Positions 13,715-20,739 of a DNA stretch of 25,143 nucleotides are shown here, in pieces. The notes below the pieces were generated by a model. It was given only the letters and a program-made list of their open reading frames with translations. It did not search any database and was not told the DNA's origin. Origin of the DNA: an uncultured Clostridia bacterium (GTDB lineage: Bacteria; Bacillota; Clostridia; Oscillospirales; Ruminococcaceae). The translations under genes were made by a program, and so were the position numbers. Each line of letters starts with the position of its first letter. Within the stretch, counting starts at the first letter, position 1. The stretch lies in assembly GCA_947381875.1 (NCBI GenBank), contig CANCXY010000013.1:1-25143 (forward strand), read 5' to 3'.

Positions 13715-14908
13715 TCAGCTTTCCGCAACGTCCACGCCGTCCAAAAGGAGCTGGTTGACCTGCTCGCTCAAAACGACTAAGGCCAGATAGGGCTTGCCGT
13801 AATATTCCTCAAAGGAGGAGTAATCGTCCGTGCCCATCTCCTCATAGAAATAATCGGAGAGCGCCGTTTCGGTCGCCTCCAGCGCCGCATCCTCCATGAT
13901 GGCCTGCATGATTACCTGCTGCTTGGCGTTCCACTCGATATCCTCGGCGGACTGCTCAAACAGCGCATCCTTGCTCTCCACGCCCATACCGCTCAGGAAA
14001 TCCTGCAGCGTGAGGCCGTACATGCTCGCCTGGCTCGTGATCTGGTTCACCAGCATATCTTTCTGGAACTGGGTGGCCGCCTCCGGTATCTCCGTCAACT
14101 GGGCGTTATCCATCAGGTACTGCCAGGCGAAATCCATCAGCTTTGATTCGCGCATCGTACCTGTGATCTCCGTCTCCACATCCAGCGTGTTTGTCCAGCC
14201 GTAAGCCGCATTCAGGTTTGTATTGACGAAATCATCCGTAAACTCCGGCGTGATGTTCTCTCCCTCGATATAATTGATCGTCACCTCAAACACAGCGTCC
14301 TTGCCCGCAAGGTCGGGGTTGTTCTCATAGGGGTCTGGGAACGTCACTTCTATGCTGAAGCTTTCGCCTGGCTTGTGGCCGATGATCTGCGTGAGGAAAT
14401 CGTCTATAAACTGATTGCTGCCCGCAAGCACACGCTGGGCCTCCGCGGTACCGCCGTCGAATTTCTCCCCGTCGACGCTGCCGGAATAATCAATGTTCAC
14501 ATAGTCGCCGTCCTCAATGGCGCGGTCGGTGATCTGCTCCGGCTCGGCGTAATTGGCCAGCAGGGACGCAATCTGTGCGTCTAACTCCTCTTTTGTCACC
14601 TCGGCATCTGCCGCCGGGACGGGGATGGCTTTGTAATTTTCCGGCAGCGTTACATAGTCCAGCGCGCGCACGCCGGTGAGGTGCCCGTTTTCATCCAGCC
14701 CCGCGCTGAAATCCACCGCGTCGGCGGTGCCGCCGCCGCTGCTGTCGGATGTGCTGGTGCTGCCTGAATCTGACGTGCTGTCCGACGCGCTTTGGCTGTC
14801 GCTGGCGGATGAACTGGAACTGCTGTCCGTCTGGCCGCAGCCCGCGAAAAGCAGCGCGCACAGCGCAAAGGCGACGGCCAGTGAAAGGATTTTGTGATAC
14901 TTTTTCAT
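13715..14908 (-). CDS. Trigger-factor-like FKBP-type peptidyl-prolyl isomerase lipoprotein
   Basis: This 397-residue protein has a lipoprotein signal (LLFAGC, lipidated Cys24) and a Ser/Asp/Thr-rich linker (about 28-58). A domain at 130-215 resembles the FKBP-type isomerase domain of trigger factor (DGDYVNIDYSGSVDGEKFDGG; GHKPGESFSIEVTFP; LAGKDAVFEVTINYI). Residues 220-390 look like the helical trigger factor C-terminal arms. It lacks the N-terminal ribosome-binding domain. The likely role is folding of secreted proteins at the outer face of the membrane, similar in purpose to PrsA. AGGAGG precedes ATG 14908, and a strong promoter lies at 14962-14990. Confidence 0.9.
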   Translation of the reverse strand: MKKYHKILSLAVAFALCALLFAGCGQTDSSSSSSASDSQSASDSTSDSGSTSTSDSSGGGTADAVDFSAGLDENGHLTGVRALDYVTLPENYKAIPVPAADAEVTKEELDAQIASLLANYAEPEQITDRAIEDGDYVNIDYSGSVDGEKFDGGTAEAQRVLAGSNQFIDDFLTQIIGHKPGESFSIEVTFPDPYENNPDLAGKDAVFEVTINYIEGENITPEFTDDFVNTNLNAAYGWTNTLDVETEITGTMRESKLMDFAWQYLMDNAQLTEIPEAATQFQKDMLVNQITSQASMYGLTLQDFLSGMGVESKDALFEQSAEDIEWNAKQQVIMQAIMEDAALEATETALSDYFYEEMGTDDYSSFEEYYGKPYLALVVLSEQVNQLLLDGVDVAES

Positions 14909-14961
14909 GTTGCCTCCTGATAAATATACGGCGTTCTGTTCCCATGCCGCGAATATTTTTT

Positions 14962-14990
14962 ATTATACAACAGTTCCGTGCATTTTACAA
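14962..14990 (-). promoter_or_regulatory. Sigma-A promoter of the lipoprotein PPIase gene
   Basis: On the minus strand TTGTAA (14990-14985), a 17-base spacer and a perfect TATAAT (14967-14962), about 54 bases upstream of the start codon. Confidence 0.85.
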
Positions 14991-15021
14991 GTAGCAGATA
15001 CTAAACGGGAGTGTCCAACGC

Positions 15022-15044
15022 GGGGACAGGTTTTGCCTGTCCCC
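15022..15044. repeat. GGGGACAGG hairpin, possible REP-like sequence
   Basis: GGGGACAGG (15022-15030), a TTTTG loop and CCTGTCCCC (15036-15044) form a perfect 9-bp stem in the gap between two divergent promoters. Its sequence resembles GGGACAGG-type palindromes I know as dispersed repeats in Firmicutes. It is not needed as a terminator, because no gene ends here. Confidence 0.65.
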
Positions 15045-15120
15045 CTTCCTTTCCGCATTTGCTATGAAAGCGTCCGCCTCCCGGCCCGGCGCTTTTTTCT
15101 GCCCATTGCAAAAATTCCGC

Positions 15121-15149
15121 TTGACTTCCTCCCGTATTTGCGCTATAAT
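15121..15149 (+). promoter_or_regulatory. Sigma-A promoter of the TetR-ABC operon
   Basis: TTGACT (15121-15126), a 17-base spacer and TATAAT (15144-15149). It is close to consensus and about 65 bases upstream of the TetR start. Confidence 0.88.
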
Positions 15150-15176
15150 AAAAACAATCGTTTTAGAACAAAAGAT

Positions 15177-15189
15177 TCAGAACATCTGA
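15177..15189 (+). promoter_or_regulatory. Possible operator dyad upstream of the TetR gene
   Basis: TCAGA-ACA-TCTGA is a perfect inverted repeat in the early transcribed leader, between the promoter and the AAGGAGG site. A weaker dyad (GTTTTAGAAC) lies just upstream. Autoregulation by the TetR protein is the natural reading, but the arms are short. Confidence 0.4.
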
Positions 15190-15213
15190 TTTCCAAGAAG
15201 GAGGAAGGATACT

Positions 15214-15795
15214 ATGCCGCCATCCGCAAAATTCACAAGGGAAGAAATCGTGCGGGCCGCGCTTACCCTTGTACGCACCGAGGGCTTCGACGCCCTGACA
15301 GCCAGGGCCTTGGGGGCCAAACTCGGCAGCTCGGCACGTCCTATCTTCACGGTTTTCCAGAATATGGAGGAAGTGCAGCAGGCTGTCATGGACGCCGCCA
15401 AGGCGGTGTATAAAGCCTTTATCGAACAGGGGTTGGCGCAGGAAAAGGCGTTCCAGGGCGTCGGGACACAGTATATCCTGTTTTCCATCCAGGAACCAAA
15501 GCTCTTTCAGCTTCTTTTTATGCGGGAGCGCGCGCAGGTGCCTGATCTGCCCAACGTGCTGCCGGTGATCGACGAAAATTACGCGCAGATCCTTTTGTCC
15601 ATCCGGCACGATTACGGCATAGAGGGACCCGCCGCTGCACGCCTGTACCACCATTTGTGGATCTATTCGCACGGCATCGCCGCGCTCTGCGCCACCAATA
15701 TGTGCCGTTTCTCAGGGGAGGAGATCGGGGAGATGATGGCCGAGGTATGCAGGAGCCTTTTGAAAAGCATCGGGGAGGGAAATCGCAATGATTGA
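15214..15795 (+). CDS. TetR/AcrR family transcriptional regulator
   Basis: This 193-residue protein has the TetR N-terminal helix-turn-helix (about 8-55: REEIVRAALTLVRTEGFDALTARALGAKL, in two parts, then IFTVFQNMEEV) and a variable helical C-terminal ligand domain. The recognition helix region SSARPIFTVFQN is slightly unusual for the family. It overlaps the ABC ATPase start by 8 bases and shares its promoter, so it most likely represses its own operon until an inducer binds. The inducer and the transporter's substrate are unknown. The ribosome binding site is a strong AAGGAGG. Confidence 0.92.
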   Translation: MPPSAKFTREEIVRAALTLVRTEGFDALTARALGAKLGSSARPIFTVFQNMEEVQQAVMDAAKAVYKAFIEQGLAQEKAFQGVGTQYILFSIQEPKLFQLLFMRERAQVPDLPNVLPVIDENYAQILLSIRHDYGIEGPAAARLYHHLWIYSHGIAALCATNMCRFSGEEIGEMMAEVCRSLLKSIGEGNRND

Positions 15796-16480
15796 GGCAC
15801 GGGACATCACAAAAGCGTATGGGAGTGGTTCGGGCCGCACCCAGGTATTGAAAGGCGTTTCCCTGCGCGTCGAAAAGGGGGATTTTGCTGTTATCTTAGG
15901 CGCGTCCGGCTCCGGGAAATCCACATTCTTAAATGTGCTGTCCGGCCTGGAACGCCCGGACAGTGGGCAGGTGCTGTATGACGGGGCCGACATCGCCTCC
16001 CTTTCCGACCGGGCGCTGACGGATTTCCGCAAAGAAAAGATCGGCTTTATTTTTCAGCAGTATTACCTGCTGCCCAATATGAGTGTCGATAAAAATGTGA
16101 AGATGGGGGCCGACCTCGCCAACAACCGCGATTATCAGAAAGTGGTAGCGGCGGTGGGGCTGTCGGAAAAGCTCCGGCAGTACCCCAGCGAGCTTTCCGG
16201 CGGCGAACAGCAGCGCGTCAGCGTTGCGCGGGCGCTTGCCAAGAAACCGGAGGTGCTGTTCTTAGACGAACCAACCGGGGCGCTGGATGAACAGACGGGG
16301 CGGCAAATCCTCGATTACATCTGCCGTTTGCAGCAGGCGGACGGCTTTACCATGATCATGGTGACACATAACGCCAATATCGCGCAGATGGCGAATACCG
16401 TAATCCATATGAACAGCGGGGAGCTTGCGGAGATATACCACAATGACGTGCAAAAAAGCGCGCATGAGATCGGATGGTGA
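15788..16480 (+). CDS. ABC transporter ATP-binding protein (MacB/LolD type)
   Basis: This 230-residue nucleotide-binding subunit has Walker A GASGSGKST (38-46), the Q-loop FIFQQYYLLP (87-96), signature LSGGEQQR (136-143), Walker B VLFLDEPTGALD (156-167) and the switch His194 in MVTHN. The length and the QQYYLLPNMSV stretch place it with MacB/LolD-type ATPases that pair with FtsX-fold permeases. The gene starts inside the TetR stop and is followed after 6 bases by its permease. In Clostridia such pairs are commonly linked to peptide antibiotic resistance or envelope stress. That role is inferred from family and context only. Confidence 0.95.
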   Translation: MIEARDITKAYGSGSGRTQVLKGVSLRVEKGDFAVILGASGSGKSTFLNVLSGLERPDSGQVLYDGADIASLSDRALTDFRKEKIGFIFQQYYLLPNMSVDKNVKMGADLANNRDYQKVVAAVGLSEKLRQYPSELSGGEQQRVSVARALAKKPEVLFLDEPTGALDEQTGRQILDYICRLQQADGFTMIMVTHNANIAQMANTVIHMNSGELAEIYHNDVQKSAHEIGW

Positions 16481-16486
16481 GGAAAA

Positions 16487-17635
16487 ATGGTGATCGGGAT
16501 AAAAGACGCCGCCAGGCTGACAGGCATTGTAATTATCACATTCTGCGCGGTGCTTGTGTGCGCAATGTTCCTGAATTACTATATGGATATCCTCGCTATA
16601 GAAGATGTGGTCGCCCCAGGGCAGCAGGATATTTTTTATCAGGCGCAGGTGTCCACGGCGAAGGTAGTGTGCGCTGTCAGCGGGGGATGTTTGCTTGCCA
16701 CCTCGGCGGTCATGCTGCTGTTTTATATCCGGCACTATATCGACACGCATAAAAAGGAATTGGGAATCCTGAAAGCGATGGGGTATTCCGCCGGGCGTAT
16801 CGCGCGGCATTTCTGTGTGTTCGGTGCAAGCGTATTTTTGGGCACGGCGCTTGGCTTTGCGGGGGCCTTTTTGCTGATGCCATCCTTTTATGAATTGCAG
16901 AACAAAGACCATTTTCTGCCGGATATCTCCATCCATTTCCACCCGGTACTGCTGCTCTATCTGATTTTTCTGCCAACCGCCGCTTTCGCGCTGCTGTCTG
17001 TCCTGTACGCCCGCTGGAAACTGAAAACGCCCGTCCTGTACCTTTTGCGCGATTGGGAAGCCGCCCGTACCCAGACCAAAAAGCGCCGGGCGGATACAAG
17101 CGAACGGCCATTCCTTGCCGATTTGAAAAAGAACACCCTGCGGGACAACAAAATGCTTGTCTTTTTCGTCCTGTTTGCCTCGTTCTGCTTTTCGTCCATG
17201 GTGCAGATGTCGTCCAGCATGCGGGAGCTTTCCAGCGAGATGATGGGCGCTATGATGTTGGGCATTGGGCTTGTGCTGGCCTGTACCACGATGCTGATGG
17301 CCCTGACGACCGTCATACGCGGCAATACCCGGACCATTGCGATGATGCGCGTGTTTGGGTATTCCCAAAAACAGTGCTGTCACGCCCTTCTCAGCGGATA
17401 CCGCCCTGTGGCGTATATCGGTTTTGCTGTGGGGACGGCGTACCAGTATATGCTTTTGCGGATCATGGTCGATATCGTGTTCCGGGACTTTGCGGGGATG
17501 CCTACATATGAATTTGATGTGCCTGTCATGCTGCGCACGCTCGCAGTGTTTGCGGTGGTGTATGAACTGATTGTGTTCGTGTTTTCGGAACGGATCAAAA
17601 AGATTTCTGTCAAGGAAATCATGTTGGAATCGTAG
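16487..17635 (+). CDS. FtsX-fold ABC transporter permease, compact two-module form
   Basis: This 382-residue membrane protein carries two FtsX-like modules. Each module has an ELG(I)-x-KAMGYS or AMMRVFGYS coupling stretch after a membrane helix (KKELGILKAMGYSAGRI near 90; RTIAMMRVFGYSQKQ near 285). About eight helices are visible, and the loops between them are short. The large extracellular domain found in MacB or BceB is missing. The partner is the ATPase just upstream (6-base gap, GAGGAAA site). The C-terminus ends with ISVKEIMLES, the usual cytoplasmic tail of FtsX permeases. The substrate is unknown. The lack of an external domain suggests that it works on something taken from the membrane. 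Confidence 0.9.
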   Translation: MVIGIKDAARLTGIVIITFCAVLVCAMFLNYYMDILAIEDVVAPGQQDIFYQAQVSTAKVVCAVSGGCLLATSAVMLLFYIRHYIDTHKKELGILKAMGYSAGRIARHFCVFGASVFLGTALGFAGAFLLMPSFYELQNKDHFLPDISIHFHPVLLLYLIFLPTAAFALLSVLYARWKLKTPVLYLLRDWEAARTQTKKRRADTSERPFLADLKKNTLRDNKMLVFFVLFASFCFSSMVQMSSSMRELSSEMMGAMMLGIGLVLACTTMLMALTTVIRGNTRTIAMMRVFGYSQKQCCHALLSGYRPVAYIGFAVGTAYQYMLLRIMVDIVFRDFAGMPTYEFDVPVMLRTLAVFAVVYELIVFVFSERIKKISVKEIMLES

Positions 17636-17694
17636 CCTTTGTGTATCCCGCTCTGCGATGGGGTTCATAGATACTATTTCTGCCCCTGCCCCCC

Positions 17695-17723
17695 TTGCGG
17701 TTCGCCCCTGTTTGCCGTATAAT
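17695..17723 (+). promoter_or_regulatory. Sigma-A promoter of the methyltransferase gene
   Basis: TTGCGG (17695-17700), a 17-base spacer and TATAAT (17718-17723). The stretch around the -10 (TTTGC, two bases, TATAATAAA) closely resembles that of the TetR operon promoter at 15121. It gives this gene its own start, separate from the ABC operon. Confidence 0.8.
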
Positions 17724-17775
17724 AAACAGCGGGAATATTCTTGAAATATCCACACAGAGGAAGGAGACAGATAGT

Positions 17776-18531
17776 ATGAACAGCATTTATGACCGCGCGG
17801 ACATCTACGATCTGATTGAAACAGAGCAACGGGCCGAAATCTACAAAAAGCACTGGGAGCAGGTTTTTCAGGGCACGGATATCCACACCCTTTTAGATGT
17901 GAGCGTCGGCTCCGGCAATGTAACGCTTCCTCTGGCGGCTTTGGGCATAGAGATCAGCGGTTCCGATTTGAGCGATACGATGCTTGCCCGCTGCCGGGAA
18001 AAGGCGGCGCGCCGGGGCGTAAAGATGGACCTGCGGCAGAGCGATTTCCGGGACCTGCACTGCTGGGACGGCATTTGTTTTGACTGCGTAGCCAGCACAG
18101 GTAATGCCCTGCCCTATGTGCCAAACAGCGACCTGCCGTCGGCATTGGCCCGCATGGACAGCCTTGTAAAACCCGGCGGGTATTTATACTTTGACTCGCG
18201 CAACTGGGATCAAATTTTACGGGAACGCAAGCGCTTTTATCTGTATAACCCCTTTTTTGACGGGGAAACGCGGGTGAACCTCGTGCAGGTGTGGGATTAC
18301 CTTCCCGATAACTCCATGATTTTTAACTTGCTGTATACGTTTGAGAAAGACAACCGTATTTTCCAGCAGGAACAGTTTGAGGAGCATTATTACCCTGTTT
18401 CCCGGCAGTTCCTGCTCGATCAACTGCGCGCGCTTGGATATGGGGAAATTCGCCAGTCCTGCTTCCCCACCATTTTGGGGCAGGAGCCGGAAAACGCCGA
18501 ATGGTATTGCGTTCTGGCGCAAAAACGGTGA
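17776..18531 (+). CDS. Class I SAM-dependent methyltransferase
   Basis: ATG 17776 is chosen because AAGGAG lies just upstream and a promoter lies at 17695-17723; an earlier in-frame GTG overlaps that promoter. The 251-residue protein has a Rossmann methyltransferase core: motif I LLDVSVGSGNVTLPLA (39-54), the acidic loop SGSDLSDTML (61-70) that contacts the ribose, DFRDL (about 95), and a post-motif region VASTGNALPYV like that of glycine/sarcosine-type small-molecule N-methyltransferases. The motif I glycine pattern VSVGSG is a little unusual (commonly xGxGxG). The substrate is unknown. A strong bidirectional terminator follows. Confidence 0.9.
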   Translation: MNSIYDRADIYDLIETEQRAEIYKKHWEQVFQGTDIHTLLDVSVGSGNVTLPLAALGIEISGSDLSDTMLARCREKAARRGVKMDLRQSDFRDLHCWDGICFDCVASTGNALPYVPNSDLPSALARMDSLVKPGGYLYFDSRNWDQILRERKRFYLYNPFFDGETRVNLVQVWDYLPDNSMIFNLLYTFEKDNRIFQQEQFEEHYYPVSRQFLLDQLRALGYGEIRQSCFPTILGQEPENAEWYCVLAQKR

Positions 18532-18560
18532 TGCGCCAGATAAGGCGGGAATGTTTCAGA

Positions 18561-18609
18561 AAAAGGCCGGAGAGGAGAGCCGTCAGGCTTTTCCCCCTCC
18601 GGCCTTTTT
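18561..18609. terminator. Bidirectional intrinsic terminator
   Basis: A 12-bp stem (AAAAGGCCGGAG at 18561-18572 with CTCCGGCCTTTT at 18597-18608) has a T-run on each strand. A small AGCC/GGCT hairpin is nested inside. It serves both the methyltransferase gene (plus) and the orphan operon ending at 18613 (minus). Confidence 0.9.
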
Positions 18610-18612
18610 CGG

Positions 18613-19638
18613 TCATGACTCCCTGTTTATCTTATCTATATAGGACAGGATTTGCTCCTCCGTCACTTTCCCGTTCCGTCTTCCTTTGCCTCTCAAATGA
18701 CATATGAAATCCCATAAGGCGGCTCCCCGTCCCTCGTCTCCATTTACATAGCCGCTTACCTTTTTCAGCAGGGATTCATCCTCCGAAAGCTGTCCATGAA
18801 AAGAGGCCAGCCGGTAAAGCGGGGAAAGCTGCGAATAGCCATAATCTGGAAAAATCTGCCCATGCTTGACCGCCCCTGTATCCCAGGTGCCCCCGCTCTC
18901 ACGGAACAATGCCTGAAGGCAGCAGCAATCAGCATTGTCTCCCACCTCTAAAATGACGGCATGGCTCACGGGCGCAAACGGGCGGCAGTCGATCGTCACA
19001 ATATCGCCCGCGCGGAAAGGGACGGGCAGGTTCAAATCGCCGCCCCCTGCAAACTCTATTTGATCCGGGTCAAAAAGGCCATTGCACTCAAAATAACATA
19101 CATCAGAGCCAACAAGGGTGTAGTTGTAATCATTCTTCAGGTTCCCTTTTCCATCCGGCGACCACTTTTCCGCGACAAAATAGGTCAGCTCCTCTTTGCC
19201 ACCCTCCAAATCACCTAAAAACTCCCGGATACACGCAAAAATATTCTCCCATGAGAGGTACGGGTCCAGCGCATACTCTCGGAAATGGGACGCCCCTCCG
19301 CTGTAATAGCCTTTCAGAAAAAAGAACTCCCCCGGTTCCATCTGCATCTTCTGAATGGCACGGGAGGCCGCATCAGCCAATGTGGAAAAATAGCCGTCCT
19401 CCTCCCCTTCCGCCAGCAGCAGAAATATTTCCCGCTTCCGTTTCAGCGGAATGAGCGCGCCTGAGACGGCATCTTCTATCTGATACCGGTATAGGGGCAG
19501 TTTTTCAGGCGGCGCGCCGTCCAATCCGTTATCACGCGAGCAGTCAATATCGTCGCTGATGGGACACTTTGCAAGGTAAGACGCCATTTCCGCCGAGGGG
19601 AAAATCTCTTGCAAAATAGATTTCATATTACTATACAT
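18613..19638 (-). CDS. Unrecognised protein, third gene of the orphan operon
   Basis: ATG 19638 is chosen because GGGGAGGTG precedes it by about 7 bases; the frame stays open upstream but runs over the preceding gene. The 341-residue product is not recognised. It has no signal peptide or membrane helix, and is acidic and cysteine-containing (DNADCCCLQALF near 250). A central stretch GDIVTIDCRPFAPVSHAVILEVGD (read as about 227-250, two parts) looks like a beta-barrel lid of the kind seen in NlpC/CHAP-like folds, but no clear Cys-His pair was found. The N-terminal half is helical (LADAASRAIQKMQ). It follows the 145-residue gene after 17 bases, so the three genes are one operon. Confidence 0.75.
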   Translation of the reverse strand: MYSNMKSILQEIFPSAEMASYLAKCPISDDIDCSRDNGLDGAPPEKLPLYRYQIEDAVSGALIPLKRKREIFLLLAEGEEDGYFSTLADAASRAIQKMQMEPGEFFFLKGYYSGGASHFREYALDPYLSWENIFACIREFLGDLEGGKEELTYFVAEKWSPDGKGNLKNDYNYTLVGSDVCYFECNGLFDPDQIEFAGGGDLNLPVPFRAGDIVTIDCRPFAPVSHAVILEVGDNADCCCLQALFRESGGTWDTGAVKHGQIFPDYGYSQLSPLYRLASFHGQLSEDESLLKKVSGYVNGDEGRGAALWDFICHLRGKGRRNGKVTEEQILSYIDKINRES

Positions 19639-19655
19639 AAAACACCTCCCCTTTT

Positions 19656-20093
19656 TCACTGATCGCCCAAATCCCAAATTTCCATGCCCCGTTCCTGCCA
19701 GAAATCCATAAACGCGCTCATGCGCGGGGACGGCCCGTTGCCCTTGCGGCGGCAGTAAAGCAGCACATGCTTTGCCCCGGCGGGGCACGCGTCCAGATAA
19801 TCGCCCATATACTCCTGCAAACAGGTGTATACAAAGAGGACGTTCCTCCCATAGCGTTTTATAAAATCCTCTCCGAGACCTGCCGCGCTCACCGCAATCC
19901 CGTCCTTCGCAGTATAGCCCACCGCCTGGGCCGCCTGCCGAAAGGTAATGCGCCGCTCCTTGTCCGAACGGGAAATGCACAGGAAAACCGTTCCGTCATA
20001 TGCCCGCATTTTTTCTTCCGCGAATTGCTGAATACGTTTTTCTCTCTGTTCAGGGGCTTCGCCCGCCAGCGGCAGTTCAACATGATGCCACAT
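19656..20093 (-). CDS. Unrecognised 145-residue protein, second gene of the orphan operon
   Basis: This small soluble protein has an alternating strand-helix pattern (GTVFLCISRSD, NVLFVYTCLQEYMG, KHVLLYCRRKG), suggesting a compact alpha/beta domain, possibly a Rossmann-like or TIR/SLOG-like nucleotide fold. None of the diagnostic residues of those families could be confirmed. There is no signal peptide. Its start overlaps the regulator's 3' end by 17 bases (AAGGGGGG ribosome binding site inside the regulator), so it is translationally coupled to it. I do not assign a function. Confidence 0.7.
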   Translation of the reverse strand: MWHHVELPLAGEAPEQREKRIQQFAEEKMRAYDGTVFLCISRSDKERRITFRQAAQAVGYTAKDGIAVSAAGLGEDFIKRYGRNVLFVYTCLQEYMGDYLDACPAGAKHVLLYCRRKGNGPSPRMSAFMDFWQERGMEIWDLGDQ

Positions 20094-20604
20094 AACGATT
20101 TTCCCCCCTTATCCCCGGTATCGTTTTCAAGCCATAGGCGCTGGGGATTTCATAGAGCCAGCGCCCCGATTCATCCTCAAACCCTAGCTCGTACCAGGCG
20201 CTATAGCCTAATTTTTCCAGCTCCTCAAAATCCCGCTGGCGGGTGCGGTCGGAAATTCCCGGCAGTATCTCCCGGTACAAAGTCGTTTTATTCATGCCGT
20301 CCGTCTCGTCCTCCTCGGCCATGCGGCGCATCAGCACGCACAGCCGCCGCAGCCTTATCAGATACTTCTGCCGCGTCCTGTTCTCCTGTTCCTCCTGCGG
20401 GAACAGTTTCAGCGACACCGGGACAAACGCCCGCCGCGCCCTGTCCCACCGCGCCTCCAAAACCCCCGCCTGGCGCAGCAGACGGATATCCCGCAAAGCG
20501 GTGCGCTGGCCCACGCCAAAATTCAGGGAAAATTCCTGGAAAGAAACCTCCTCACAGTTGAGGAACAAATGATATACGGACAGCACCCGGCTCAGTTTTG
20601 TCAT
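20077..20604 (-). CDS. Transcriptional regulator with two winged-helix motifs
   Basis: ATG 20604 is chosen because GGGAGGG precedes it by 6 to 7 bases. The 175-residue protein starts with a DeoR/HTH_11-type winged helix (about 5-55; VSFQEFSLNFGVGQRTALRDI, read in two parts at 20-40). A second, similar pattern lies at 105-135 (MNKTTLYREILPGISDRTRQ then RDFEELEKLGY), which reads like another DeoR-type recognition helix. The C-terminus is short and lacks a WYL or sugar-binding domain. It is the first gene of a three-gene operon and is preceded by nested inverted repeats (20681-20727), so autoregulation is likely. No ligand can be named. Confidence 0.82.
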   Translation of the reverse strand: MTKLSRVLSVYHLFLNCEEVSFQEFSLNFGVGQRTALRDIRLLRQAGVLEARWDRARRAFVPVSLKLFPQEEQENRTRQKYLIRLRRLCVLMRRMAEEDETDGMNKTTLYREILPGISDRTRQRDFEELEKLGYSAWYELGFEDESGRWLYEIPSAYGLKTIPGIRGENRYVASC

Positions 20605-20680
20605 GTCTGTCCCTCCCTCTTTTCCATCTGGCACAAGGACAGCGGCCATTTTTCCCGATTTTCCCCCTGCCCTTCCGCGG

Positions 20681-20727
20681 CGTCTGTTGGCAGTATACCA
20701 TATTGCCGTTTTCTTATATGACAGACG
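20681..20727 (-). promoter_or_regulatory. Nested inverted repeats upstream of the orphan operon
   Basis: An outer perfect 7-bp dyad (CGTCTGT at 20681-20687, ACAGACG at 20721-20727) encloses an inner 8-bp dyad with one mismatch (GGCAGTAT at 20689-20696, ATATTGCC at 20700-20707). The inner dyad contains a TATACT-like -10 on the minus strand. This arrangement suits an operator for the two-HTH regulator. Confidence 0.5.
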
Positions 20728-20739
20728 TGGGGTCGTGTC

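Noticed and set aside
17695..17775. Earlier GTG start of the methyltransferase
   Set aside because: It lies on the -35 box of a good promoter; the later ATG has AAGGAG.
19639..19980. N-terminal extension of the 341-residue protein
   Set aside because: The extension overlaps the upstream 145-residue gene in another frame and reads as low-quality Gly/Arg-rich sequence; GGGGAGGTG marks ATG 19638.
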